From: Fen-330 sp050008465
GTDB lineage: Bacteria > Acidobacteriota > Terriglobia > Bryobacterales > Bryobacteraceae
Assembly: GCA_050008465.1 (NCBI GenBank)
Contig: JBEKMO010000013.1
Span: 12,377-76,376 of the forward strand
Length of the DNA stretch: 64,000 bases
Reading direction: 5' to 3'
A program made the position numbers and the translations under genes. Under the pieces are notes generated by a model. That model had not been told where the DNA came from, ran no database searches, and worked only from the letters and a program-made list of their open reading frames with translations. Positions 1 to 9,124 of the stretch are shown here, piece by piece (the stretch's first letter is position 1; every line of letters starts with the position of its first letter).

Positions 1-253
1 AGTTGGGCTGGTAGCGCCGAGCCCTGTAGTCTGCCGCCAGCTTCTCCAACCGTGCCGCCCGTTGTGGGGATTCCGCGTTCAGGCACTCCAGAAGCCGGCC
101 CGAGAGTTCCGAAAGCTGTACGCGGTCCGAGTCCTGCCCCGGCTGTGCCACGCCGCCCTTTTTCAGCTCGCCCGGTGTGACCGCTTCCGCCTCGCGCGAT
201 TTGCCGATCTGCGACGCGGCCGCCTGGTTTAAGGAGCTTTCGTGGACTTTCAC
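1..253 (-). CDS. flgM: Anti-sigma-28 factor FlgM family, 3' end outside window
   Basis: The start is a GTG at 253, preceded at a 7-base spacing by GGAGG; 84 codons are visible and the gene runs off the left edge. The visible C-terminal part has the FlgM pattern: a DRVQLS motif, then a leucine-rich helix (SELSGRLLECL) and a second helix ending near DYRARRYQ. In the family this region binds the flagellar sigma factor FliA and holds it inactive until the hook-basal body is complete. The N-terminal half is charged and low-complexity, as expected for the disordered part of FlgM. This implies a flagellated organism. It lies on the same strand downstream of the HTH gene but 146 bases away, so co-transcription is uncertain. 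Confidence 0.8.
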   Translation of the reverse strand, partial: MKVHESSLNQAAASQIGKSREAEAVTPGELKKGGVAQPGQDSDRVQLSELSGRLLECLNAESPQRAARLEKLAADYRARRYQPN

Positions 254-399
254 GGTAGACCTCCGCTCGAACTATTATCGGCTGGGGAGAGGGGAAGCAT
301 TAGCGAACCGGCGCGCAGCCGCCGCCGGGGCCGATGGCGTCGGGAACTAGGTGGACAACTCACGCAGAATCAATGGCTTGGACAGCTTGAATCAACGGT

Positions 400-699
400 T
401 TATGAGCTTCCCGCGCTGACGGCTTGAAAGTAGGCCAGCAGCTTGGTCTCCTCAAACCCAATCTCGCGGGCGTACTGGCGAAGATAGCTCGTGGTGTAGA
501 TTCCGCCGGGCAGTTGCTGGAAATCCCCCTGTTCGATGGCCTGCAGAAACCGGATACTGATCTTGGTGCTGTCGGCAATCTCCCTCAGAGAGACCCCCCG
601 GTGCTGGCGCAACGCGGGCAGGTCAAGCGGCTCGGCAACCGTGGTCTTCACGCTGTGTTTTCTCATGCTGACTTCCACTCGGCCTCTGGGACGTTCCAC
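400..699 (-). CDS. RodZ-type helix-turn-helix domain protein
   Basis: A 99-residue protein that is almost entirely one XRE-like HTH domain of the RodZ N-terminal kind (HTH_25). The diagnostic stretch GVSLREIADSTKISIRFLQ is followed by IEQGDFQQLPGGIYTTSYLR and YAREIGFEE. Full RodZ proteins continue into a transmembrane segment and a periplasmic domain; this one stops after the HTH, so it is either a cytoplasmic regulator or a shortened paralogue. The start is a GTG at 699; an internal ATG at 666 (MRKHSV) would remove 11 residues and neither has a strong ribosome-binding site. It is divergent from the large kinase gene, with about 250 bases between them. Target unknown. Confidence 0.75.
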   Translation of the reverse strand: MERPRGRVEVSMRKHSVKTTVAEPLDLPALRQHRGVSLREIADSTKISIRFLQAIEQGDFQQLPGGIYTTSYLRQYAREIGFEETKLLAYFQAVSAGSS

Positions 700-953
700 G
701 CGGAAAGCTCATCCTATCACAAACGCCGTGGAAGCGAGATGAAAATGCCTTCAGCTTCGGGCCAGACCGTGAGCCGGGACCAGTTCTCCAACCACAGTCG
801 CCTCGTCCGTGTTATTCTCGGGTGGTAATTATTCGGACCCAGTGCTCTTGACCGGGGCGTCACCGGGCAGGCGCGGTGTTGTCGTGTCCGCCGGCGGGGA
901 GCGCGGCCGACTGAGGCTCCCCCGTGGGCTCCAGGCATTGGGAGGCAGGCACT

Positions 954-3900
954 ATGTCGGTCCCTCAAAAGCTAAAAGGCCGTTACGAGATTAGAGAGAT
1001 TCTGGGCCAGGGCGGAATGGGCCTGGTCTTCCGCGCGTACGACACCGCAGTCAAACGAGACGTCGCTCTCAAGACTCTGCGCGATGCCCCGAATCGAGCC
1101 GCGCTGCAACTGTTCTACAAAGAGTGCGAGGTACTGGCGGCCCTCAGCCACCCCAACATCATCGAGATCTTCGACATCGGAGAGTATTACGAGGGCGAGG
1201 GCGCGGCCAAGCCATACTTCGTCATGCCGCTGCTGCCGGGCGCCACGCTGGACAAGCTCATCCGCGACTCCAGCCACCGCCTCACACCCGAGCGGGTGGT
1301 GGAGATGATGTGCCAGGCTTGCCGCGGCCTGCAGGCCGCCCACGAGCGCGGCCTCATCCATCGCGACATCAAGCCCAGCAACCTGTTCGTGATGGACGAC
1401 GACTCGGTGAAGATCATCGATTTCGGCGTCGCCCACATGGCCGAGGCCGGGCTCTCGGTCGGAGTCAAGGGAACGCTGTTGTACATGGCGCCCGAGCAGC
1501 TTCAGATGAAGCCGGCCTCGCCGGCCTCCGACATCTATTCCCTGGGCGTGGTGTGCTACGAGGCGCTGACCCGGCGCCGCGCCTTCGACGCCCCCACCCA
1601 GAACGAGATCGTGGACGCGGTGTTGCGCCGCATCCCGCCCCCCGCCTGCGACCTGAACCCCGCCATCAGCCAGTCCATCAGCCGCGTGGTGCACAAGGCC
1701 ATGGCCAAGCAGCCCTGGAACCGCTACGCCAGCGCCCGCGAGTTCTCCGACACGCTCCAGAGGGGGCTGCGGAACGAGCCGATCGAGGCCTTCAACCCGG
1801 CCCGCATCCAGCCGCGGATCGAGCGCGCCTCCAAGGCCTACGAGCAGGGTGACGCCCAGTTCGCCCTCGAGATCCTGGGCGAGCTGGAGGCCGAAGGACA
1901 CATCGATCCGGCCATCGCCGCGCTGCGCCACAGAATCGAGATCGCCACCAAGCAGGTGACCGTCGGCCAGTTGCTCGAGAGCGCACGCATGCGCTTCGAG
2001 CACGAGGAGTACCCACTGGCTCTCCAGAAGATCCAGGAGATCCTGGAAGTGGAGCCCGGCAACGCCCAGGCGCTCGGGCTCAAGATGAGCATCGAGAACA
2101 AGCTGACCAACCAGAAGGTGGACGAGTGGTTCCGCCTGGCCCAGCAGCACATCGACAACCAGGCCTTCGGGCATGCCCGCGAAGCGCTGCGCAACGTCCT
2201 CGAGCTCAGGCCGGGGGAAACCCGGGCCACGCAGATGCTCGCGGAAGTGGACCGGCTGGAGCAGGACTACCTCCGCGCCCGCGCCCAGAAGGAAGAGCTG
2301 TTCCACTCCGCCCAGGAGTGCTGGAACTCGGGCGAGGTGACTTCGGCGCTCACCAAGCTGGAGCGCATTCTCGAATTGGACCGGGGCTCCCCGGACAAGT
2401 CCTCCCCCGACCGCAGCGCAACCTACCAGACCTTCTACAACAAGATCCGCTCCGAGCACGAGACCCTCAAGAATTCCTATGCCGAGGCGCGCAAGCACCT
2501 GGCGGACCGCAACTTCGCACAGGCGCTGGCCATCGCCAACGAGTGCCTGGCCAAGTACCCCGGCCACGCTCTCTTCCAGGCGTTGAAGTTCGATATCGAG
2601 GAGCAGCAGCGGCAGGAGCTTTCCGCCCGGATCGCCGGGATCGACCGCGAGTTGGATGCCGAGCCGGATCTCGACCGCCGCGTGCACATCCTGGAGCAGG
2701 CGATGACGACCTATCCCGGCGAGCCACATTTCGACCGCCAGCTCCGGCCCACGCGGGAGAAGCGCGACCTGGTGAATTCGATCGTCGCCAAGGCGCGCTA
2801 CCACGAAGAGCGCGGGCAGTTCGCCGAGGCGCTGGCGCAGTGGGAGATCCTGGGCACGATTTACGGCCAGTATCCCGGCTTGAAGTTCGAGAACGAACGG
2901 GTGGTGAAGCGGCGGGATCAGCAGGTGCGTACGGAAGGCAAGACGCGCTGGCTGGAGCAGATCGACCGCGCTATGCAATCGGGCGATTACGCGCGCGCCG
3001 CGGACCTGGTGGTGAGCGCCGAGGCGGAGTTCCCCGCCGACACCGAGCTCGTTGGGATCCAGCAGAAGGTGAGCCAAGCCGCTGCCAACGCCGTCGAGGC
3101 GCAGCAACTGCTCGCGCAGGGGCAGTCCCTGCTGGGCCAGCAGTCCTTTGACGAAGGGATCGCCGCGGTGCGGCGGGCGCACGAACTCGACCCGCGCAAT
3201 GCCGCCGTTCGCGCCGCTTTGGCCGATGCGCTGGTAGAGCGGGCGCGAGCGCTGATCGATACCGACCTGCCCGCCGCCGAGCCCCTGATCCAGCAGGCGC
3301 TCGAGATCGATCCCAACCACCCTCTGGCCAAGAGCTTGCGCACGCGCGTGTTGGACAGCAAGCGGGATCAGGCCGTGATCCGCTGCTTCATGCAAGCCCG
3401 TCAGTACCGGGCTAGTGGAGAGCCCGAGAAGGCGCTGGCCGAGACCGAGCAGTGCCTGGCCGCCTATTCTCTCGATCCCCGGCTGCTGCAACTGCGCGAC
3501 ATCCTCAGTAAGGAGGTCGAGGAGAACCGGCGGAGCAAAACCCGGCCGGCGGACCTGGCAGCCCTGCGCCAGCTCGAGCAGGACGCGCTGGCGGCGGGCG
3601 AGTGGGCCGACATCAAGGCCGTGGTCGAGCGCGCCCGCGCCATCGCCTCTGGGTATCCGGACGACCCTGAGTTTCAGACCATTGTAGCCAGCCTCGAGCA
3701 ACAGCTAACGGCCGTGGGCGGAGAGCGTAAGGGCCTGCTCGACAGCGGGATGGTGGCCAGCTTCACCCAGGCCGGATCGTCGGCCGTCCCGCCGCAACCA
3801 CCCGGACAGGAACCTACGCCGTTCCCGACGGCCCCCTCCGCCGTTCCGCCTCCTTCGCCTTTTCCCGAGGCGGTCCCCGCGCCGCTGGCGCCCGCTGCTG

Positions 3901-6107
3901 CCCCCGATGCGTTGGCCGGGGGGGCTCCTGGCTTCCTGGCGACCGCGGGCGTTCCGTCTCCGTGCCCCTCCTGTGGCGCGGTCTATGGGCCCGGGGTCAA
4001 GTTCTGCACGGTTTGTGGAACGAATCTGGCTGCGCCGCCAGCAGCCGCACCGGTGGCGGCATCGGTGCCCGCACCAGCACTCGCGACTCCTGAGCCTCCG
4101 CCGCCCCAGCCCGGCGAAAGGCGGGGGTTCCCGCCCCGTCTGGCCATCCTCGGAGGGCTCGGCGCAGTCGTCGTGATCGCCTTGGTGATCGTCGGCGCTC
4201 TCGCTCTCCGGAAGAAGCCGGCCCCGGCGGTTCCGACGATCAGTGTCGAAATCCGCACCACGCCGTCCGGCGCGGTGGTGCGCGTCAACGGCAAGATCCG
4301 CGGCACCTCGAACTTCCGGCTCGAGGAAGCGCCCGGAGTCTACCAGGTCGAAGCGACCCTGGACGGATACCTGCCCGCCTCCGCCTCGGTGACCCTGGCA
4401 AAGGGCGCCGCCAGTCCTATTGAGCTCACGCTCCAGCTCATGTCCCAAACCCTCCGGCTGTTCAGCGACCTCACTGATGGCAAGGTCTTTCTCGACAATC
4501 AGCCGCCGCGCGATCTTCAGGACGGCCAGTTGACGCTCGACTCAGTCGCACCGGGCAAACACACGGTGAAGGTTGCCAGCCGCTCGGGCGAAGCTTCGTT
4601 CGCTTTCGAGCTGATCCCGGGGGGCGTGCCCGTGGTGAGTGGCGCGCCGGTTGCCAAGAACCTTGCGGCCCTGGTGGTGAGCAGTTTCGGGAACCGCGCG
4701 CGCATTTATGGCAGCCTGGCGTCGGCGAAGGTCGAGGTGGACAACCAGCCCGCCGGCGATCTCCGCCCGGAGGGGCTCGAGTTGAACAGCTTGGCCCCCG
4801 GCCCGCATGACCTCGCGGTAACCGACGGCAAGGAGCAGCTCAAGAAGGTGATCGAGGTCAACCCGGCGCCGGTGCTGACTGCGTTCCTCCAGTCCGACCA
4901 GAACGTCGGCGTGCTCGTCGTCCTCGCGGGTGAGGATGGCGCCGACGTCTTCCTGAACGGCGTCAAGTACCGGCGGCAGACCTCCCGCGGCGGCCAGTTG
5001 CGGATCCCCCACGAGCCCAAGGAGTACCGCGTGCGAGTTGCCAAGAACGGGTTCCAGGAGCTGCCTGAGCAGACGGTGTTGCTCGCCAAGGGCGAAGAGA
5101 AGAAAGTCGTCTTCAAGATGACGGCGCTGCCCACCACCGCGCATCTGGCCCTCCAGGGCGCCACTCCTGGCGCGCAAGTGTTCATCGATCAGAATCCCGC
5201 TGGCGCCGTGCAGCCCGACGGGTCTTTCCAGATGCAGACCGTCAGCCCGGGCGAGCACGTCATCGAGCTGCGCAAGGACGCGGCCCGGTCGCGGCCCGTG
5301 CGCAAGAGTTTCGTCGCCGGCCAGACCGTGCGATTAGCGGAAGGCGAAGCCGCGCTCAGGACGGCGACCGGAACCTTGCGGCTCAACATCCTGCCCCCTG
5401 GCGCCCAGGTAACCGTGGCCCGCTCGGGCGGAGGCCAGCAACCAGCGAGTGGAAACAGCATGGAACTGGAGGAGGGTTCCTACACGGTGACCGCCCGCGC
5501 GCAAGGCTACCTCGAGCGCACCGAACGCGTGCAGGTGGTGGCCGGGCAGACCGCATCCGTGAATCTCACGCTGGCGCGTGAGCAGCAGCGCAGGCCCACA
5601 ATAGTGACCCGGGGCATGGAGGGCTGGGACGCCAGCGCCTGGACCGCCGAAGGCCAGTGGTATGTTCGCCGCGGCGGCGGACCCGTTTTCTACAAGCCCA
5701 CCGGGAGCGCCGGCACCTATTCGTTCCACCTCATGCTGGCCGCGGGCGGCGGGGTCTTCCGTGGCAAGAGCCTGGAGTGGGCCCTGGATGTCAAGGACGA
5801 CCGCAACTACATACTCTTCCGCCTGGATAAGAACGATTTCCGCCGCATCCAGCGCCTGAACGGCAAGAATACCGATATGGTGAAGAAGCCTCACGGCTTG
5901 AATATGGGCGACGCTCTGGCGGCCACGCTCCAGGTCGAAGTCACACCGGGCGGCATCGTCAGCAAGGCGCGCAGCGGCGACCAGTGGGTGATACTCGATT
6001 CCTGGGCCGCGCCCGACCGCAACTTCACTCAGGGCCGCTTCGGCATCTTCGTCTCCGGCAAGGATGAAGTTCGCATGTCGAGCTTCAGCTTCACTCCGAG
6101 GGAATGA
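954..6107 (+). CDS. Giant Ser/Thr protein kinase with TPR-like, zinc-ribbon, TM and PEGA domains
   Basis: About 1717 residues. The start at 954 is preferred to an upstream GTG (924) because GGAGG lies 8 bases before it. The N-terminus is a Hanks-type kinase: glycine loop GQGGMG near residue 18, VALK lysine, HRD at 136-138 (HRDIKPSN), IDFG near 156, and a P+1 loop ending MAPEQ. Residues about 290-960 are helical, tetratricopeptide-like repeats. Then come a Pro/Ala linker, a double CxxC zinc ribbon (about 1003-1023, CPSCG and CTVCG), one transmembrane helix (about 1063-1086), several PEGA-type beta repeats to about 1540, and a C-terminal jelly-roll-like domain (about 1551-1716) resembling DUF1080/lectin folds. 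The layout places the kinase inside and the PEGA and lectin-like parts outside, suggesting an envelope or carbohydrate sensor. The next gene overlaps by ATGA, so the two are translationally coupled. Confidence 0.9.
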   Translation: MSVPQKLKGRYEIREILGQGGMGLVFRAYDTAVKRDVALKTLRDAPNRAALQLFYKECEVLAALSHPNIIEIFDIGEYYEGEGAAKPYFVMPLLPGATLDKLIRDSSHRLTPERVVEMMCQACRGLQAAHERGLIHRDIKPSNLFVMDDDSVKIIDFGVAHMAEAGLSVGVKGTLLYMAPEQLQMKPASPASDIYSLGVVCYEALTRRRAFDAPTQNEIVDAVLRRIPPPACDLNPAISQSISRVVHKAMAKQPWNRYASAREFSDTLQRGLRNEPIEAFNPARIQPRIERASKAYEQGDAQFALEILGELEAEGHIDPAIAALRHRIEIATKQVTVGQLLESARMRFEHEEYPLALQKIQEILEVEPGNAQALGLKMSIENKLTNQKVDEWFRLAQQHIDNQAFGHAREALRNVLELRPGETRATQMLAEVDRLEQDYLRARAQKEELFHSAQECWNSGEVTSALTKLERILELDRGSPDKSSPDRSATYQTFYNKIRSEHETLKNSYAEARKHLADRNFAQALAIANECLAKYPGHALFQALKFDIEEQQRQELSARIAGIDRELDAEPDLDRRVHILEQAMTTYPGEPHFDRQLRPTREKRDLVNSIVAKARYHEERGQFAEALAQWEILGTIYGQYPGLKFENERVVKRRDQQVRTEGKTRWLEQIDRAMQSGDYARAADLVVSAEAEFPADTELVGIQQKVSQAAANAVEAQQLLAQGQSLLGQQSFDEGIAAVRRAHELDPRNAAVRAALADALVERARALIDTDLPAAEPLIQQALEIDPNHPLAKSLRTRVLDSKRDQAVIRCFMQARQYRASGEPEKALAETEQCLAAYSLDPRLLQLRDILSKEVEENRRSKTRPADLAALRQLEQDALAAGEWADIKAVVERARAIASGYPDDPEFQTIVASLEQQLTAVGGERKGLLDSGMVASFTQAGSSAVPPQPPGQEPTPFPTAPSAVPPPSPFPEAVPAPLAPAAAPDALAGGAPGFLATAGVPSPCPSCGAVYGPGVKFCTVCGTNLAAPPAAAPVAASVPAPALATPEPPPPQPGERRGFPPRLAILGGLGAVVVIALVIVGALALRKKPAPAVPTISVEIRTTPSGAVVRVNGKIRGTSNFRLEEAPGVYQVEATLDGYLPASASVTLAKGAASPIELTLQLMSQTLRLFSDLTDGKVFLDNQPPRDLQDGQLTLDSVAPGKHTVKVASRSGEASFAFELIPGGVPVVSGAPVAKNLAALVVSSFGNRARIYGSLASAKVEVDNQPAGDLRPEGLELNSLAPGPHDLAVTDGKEQLKKVIEVNPAPVLTAFLQSDQNVGVLVVLAGEDGADVFLNGVKYRRQTSRGGQLRIPHEPKEYRVRVAKNGFQELPEQTVLLAKGEEKKVVFKMTALPTTAHLALQGATPGAQVFIDQNPAGAVQPDGSFQMQTVSPGEHVIELRKDAARSRPVRKSFVAGQTVRLAEGEAALRTATGTLRLNILPPGAQVTVARSGGGQQPASGNSMELEEGSYTVTARAQGYLERTERVQVVAGQTASVNLTLAREQQRRPTIVTRGMEGWDASAWTAEGQWYVRRGGGPVFYKPTGSAGTYSFHLMLAAGGGVFRGKSLEWALDVKDDRNYILFRLDKNDFRRIQRLNGKNTDMVKKPHGLNMGDALAATLQVEVTPGGIVSKARSGDQWVILDSWAAPDRNFTQGRFGIFVSGKDEVRMSSFSFTPRE

Positions 6108-8263
6108 CCTTATCGCGGAGAGACTTCCTGGAGACCGCGGCCGGCGTTCTCTGGATCGCGCCCGCAACCGAGCGGCCCGAGTGGTTCGATCGCCCCATGC
6201 GCTGGGCGCAGTTGACCCTGGTGGAGAACGATCCCGGCCGCTACGATCCGCGCTTCTGGCTGGATTACTTCCGCCGCACTCACTCGGATGCCGCCTGCCT
6301 GAGCGCCGGCGGCTGCGTGGCCTACTATCCCACCAAGATCCCGCTGCACTACCGCACGCCGTGGATGGGCGCGACGGACCCTTTCGGCGAATTGGTGGCG
6401 GGCTGCCGCAAGCTGGGCATGGTGGTGCTGGCCCGCACCGATCCGCACGCGGCGCACCAGGATCTCTGCGACGCTCACCCGGAGTGGATCGCCGTGGACG
6501 CGCAAGGCCGCAAGCGCCACCATTGGGCCAGCCCCGACCTCTGGGTGACCTGCGCTCTCGGCCCCTACAATTTCGACTTCATGACCCAGGTCACCCGCGA
6601 GATCGTCTCGCTGTATCACGTGGACGGTATCTTCTCCAACCGCTGGGCGGGCAGCGGCATGTGCTACTGCGAGCACTGCACCACCAGTTTCCGCGCCGCC
6701 TGCCAGATGGACCTGCCGCGCACCGACGATCCGCGCGACCCGGCGCGCCGCAACTATATCCTGTGGCGCGAGCGGCGGCTGTTCGAACTCTGGCGGCTGT
6801 GGGATGCCGCTATCCGCCAGATCAATCCCGACGCGCGGTTCATCGCCAACGCCGGGGGCGGCGCGCTCAGCAGCCTGGACATGAAGACCCTCGGAGAGCT
6901 CGCCCCCACGCTCGCCGCCGATCGCCAGGCGCGGCGCGGGCTGATGCCCCCGTGGGCCAACGGCAAGAACGCCAAGGAATACCGCGCCACCCTGGGGCGA
7001 AAAGCCATCATCGGCATCTTCAGCGTCGGGCTGGAGGAGCCGTATCGCTGGAAGGATTCCGTCCAGACTCCCGAGGAGATCCGCGTCTGGGTGGCCGACG
7101 GCATCGCCAATGGCCTGCGCCCCTGGTTCACCAAGTTCTCCGGCACCCTGTATGACCGCCGCTGGCTGAAGGTGGTTGAGGACATCTACGGCTGGCACTA
7201 CCGCGCCGAGCGCTATCTGCGCAACGAGGCGCCCTTGGCGCGGGTGGCGATGGTGTACTCGCAGCAGACCGCCACTTTCTACGGCGGCGAACACGCCCCC
7301 CAGAAGGTTGAGGACCACACGCTGGGCATGTACCACGCGCTGGTGGAGGCGCGCATCCCGTTCGAAATGGTGCACGACCGCCTGCTCGACGCCGCGCACG
7401 TGGACCGCTTCAAGCTGCTCATCCTGCCCAACATCGCCGCGCTTTCCGCCGCCCAATGCGCCGAGCTTCGCCAGTACGTGGCGCGAGGCGGCAGCCTGCT
7501 CGCCACTTACGAGACCTCGCTGTACGACGAATGGGGCGCGCCGCGAGCCGACTTCGGCCTCGCTGACGTTTTCGGCGTCGCCTACAACGGCCGCCTCGAA
7601 GGGCCGATGCAGAACTCCTATCTCAACCTCGAGCGCGACCCCGTCACGGGCAGGCATCATCCGCTCCTGGCGGGCCTGGAAGATGCCGGGCGCATCGTCA
7701 ATGGCGTGTGGCGCGTGGATGTGGCCGCGCGAGAGAAGTTCCCGAACCCGCCGCTCACGCTCATCCCCTCGTATCCCGACCTGCCGATGGAGGAGGTCTA
7801 CCCGCGCGCGCCGGGGACCGATACCCCCGGGGTCTATCTGCGTGAAGCCGGACCGAGCCGCATGGTCTATTTCCCATGGGACATCGACCGCACTTTCTGG
7901 GAGGTGATGGACGCCGACCACGGCAGGCTGCTGCGCAACGCCGTGGAATGGGCCGTCAACGAGGCGCCCCCGGCCACCGTCACCGGACCGGGCCTGCTCG
8001 ACATCGCCGTGTGGCGCCAGAAGGAGTCCCTCACCGTTCACCTGGTCAACCTCACCAACCCGATGATGATGAAAGGGCCGTTCCGCGAGATCGTCCCGGT
8101 GGGCGAGCAGACGGTCGAGGTACGGCTGCCCGAAGGCGCGAAGCCGCGCAAGGTGCAACTGCTGGTCGGCAGCCGCACGCCGCGCGTCGAGGAATCGCCG
8201 GGGCGCGTGAGGGTCGTGGTGCCGTCCATCGAGGTGCACGAAGTGGTGGCCATCGATGTTTGA
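6104..8263 (+). CDS. Tat-exported glycoside-hydrolase-like protein (GHL6/beta-galactosidase-trimerisation type)
   Basis: A 719-residue protein starting with a twin-arginine signal (SRRDFLETAAG), so probably exported folded. The first about 350 residues resemble the hypothetical glycosyl hydrolase 6 / alpha-amylase-like barrel: an HVDGIFSNRW strand end, a CYCEHC motif, and FIANAGGG. Residues about 390-480 look like the class I glutamine-amidotransferase-like trimerisation domain of GH42 beta-galactosidases (GEHAPQKVEDHTLGMYHALV, FKLLILPNIAALS, YVARGGSLLATYE). The C-terminus is a small beta domain. The substrate cannot be read from sequence. The ATG overlaps the kinase stop codon (ATGA), which suggests that the kinase and this carbohydrate-related enzyme serve one process. 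Confidence 0.75.
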   Translation: MTLSRRDFLETAAGVLWIAPATERPEWFDRPMRWAQLTLVENDPGRYDPRFWLDYFRRTHSDAACLSAGGCVAYYPTKIPLHYRTPWMGATDPFGELVAGCRKLGMVVLARTDPHAAHQDLCDAHPEWIAVDAQGRKRHHWASPDLWVTCALGPYNFDFMTQVTREIVSLYHVDGIFSNRWAGSGMCYCEHCTTSFRAACQMDLPRTDDPRDPARRNYILWRERRLFELWRLWDAAIRQINPDARFIANAGGGALSSLDMKTLGELAPTLAADRQARRGLMPPWANGKNAKEYRATLGRKAIIGIFSVGLEEPYRWKDSVQTPEEIRVWVADGIANGLRPWFTKFSGTLYDRRWLKVVEDIYGWHYRAERYLRNEAPLARVAMVYSQQTATFYGGEHAPQKVEDHTLGMYHALVEARIPFEMVHDRLLDAAHVDRFKLLILPNIAALSAAQCAELRQYVARGGSLLATYETSLYDEWGAPRADFGLADVFGVAYNGRLEGPMQNSYLNLERDPVTGRHHPLLAGLEDAGRIVNGVWRVDVAAREKFPNPPLTLIPSYPDLPMEEVYPRAPGTDTPGVYLREAGPSRMVYFPWDIDRTFWEVMDADHGRLLRNAVEWAVNEAPPATVTGPGLLDIAVWRQKESLTVHLVNLTNPMMMKGPFREIVPVGEQTVEVRLPEGAKPRKVQLLVGSRTPRVEESPGRVRVVVPSIEVHEVVAIDV

Positions 8264-8299
8264 GCGAAACGGCCGGCACCCGTTTCGCGTACTAATGGC

Positions 8300-9124
8300 A
8301 TGCGCCTGTTCGCGCTGATCGCGCTCTCGACCGCTCTCTCGTTCGCGCAAGATGCCCGTCAGATCGTGCTCCGCTCCCTCGAACTCGATAGCCGCAACGA
8401 GCGCATCGCGCGCAACTCCACCTTCGTGGAGCGCAACGAGTCCCGCGAGGTCGACGGGCAGGGCCGCCTCAAGCAACACCGCGTGCTCACCCACGACGTG
8501 ACGCTGCTCGAGGGCTCGCCCTACACCCGCCTGATCGCGCGCGACGACAAGCCGCTCTCCCCGGCGGAAGAGCGAAAAGAGGAGGAGAAACTCCGCAAGA
8601 GCATCGAACAGCGGCGGAAGGAGACCCCGGACCAGCGCGCCCGGCGGCTCGCCGATTGGGAAAAGAAACGGCGCGAGGACCACGAGCCCCTGCTCGAAAT
8701 CCCCGAAGCCTTCGAACTTCGCATCGCCGGCGAGGAGCGCGTGGGCGGCAAGGATGCCTGGATCATCGAGGCGACGCCCCGCCCCGGCTTCCGGCCCAAA
8801 TCCCGCCTGGCCCGCCTGTTCCCGAAGCTCAAGGGCCGGCTATGGATCGACAAGCAGGATTCCGTTTGGGTGAAGCTGGAGGCCGAGGCGCTGGACAACA
8901 TCTCCTTCGGCCTGTTCCTGGTTCGCCTTCAAAAGGGCGCCCGCATGACCTTCGAGCAGACGCGGGTCAACGACGAGGTCTGGCTGCCCAAGCGCGCCAC
9001 CATCGTCCTGGCCGCCCGAGTCATGTTGCTGAAGAGCATCCGCGCCGAGGTGGAGGCCACCTTCCAGAACTACCGCAAGTTCCAGTCCGAGTCCCGTTTG
9101 GTTGGGTTTGAGCCGCCCAAGTAG
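8300..9124 (+). CDS. Secreted protein of unknown function, possible LolA/RseB-like fold
   Basis: 274 residues with a short signal peptide (MRLFALIALSTALSFAQ, cleavage likely after AQ). The middle is strongly charged (residues about 85-125, rich in E, K and R, probably an exposed helix). The second half is regular beta strands with GRLWIDKQDSVWVKLE and VNDEVWLPKRATI, a pattern seen in outer-membrane-lipoprotein-sorting/RseB-like proteins of Acidobacteria. That fold assignment is an inference from strand pattern only. It follows the previous gene after 36 bases and may belong to the same transcript. Its 3' end overlaps the convergent membrane-protein gene by 55 bases. Confidence 0.65.
   Translation: MRLFALIALSTALSFAQDARQIVLRSLELDSRNERIARNSTFVERNESREVDGQGRLKQHRVLTHDVTLLEGSPYTRLIARDDKPLSPAEERKEEEKLRKSIEQRRKETPDQRARRLADWEKKRREDHEPLLEIPEAFELRIAGEERVGGKDAWIIEATPRPGFRPKSRLARLFPKLKGRLWIDKQDSVWVKLEAEALDNISFGLFLVRLQKGARMTFEQTRVNDEVWLPKRATIVLAARVMLLKSIRAEVEATFQNYRKFQSESRLVGFEPPK

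Noticed and set aside
972..3701. Open frame of 909 codons antisense to the large kinase
   Set aside because: No family motif; composition (Leu/Gly/His-rich) is that of the complement of TPR-like coding DNA.
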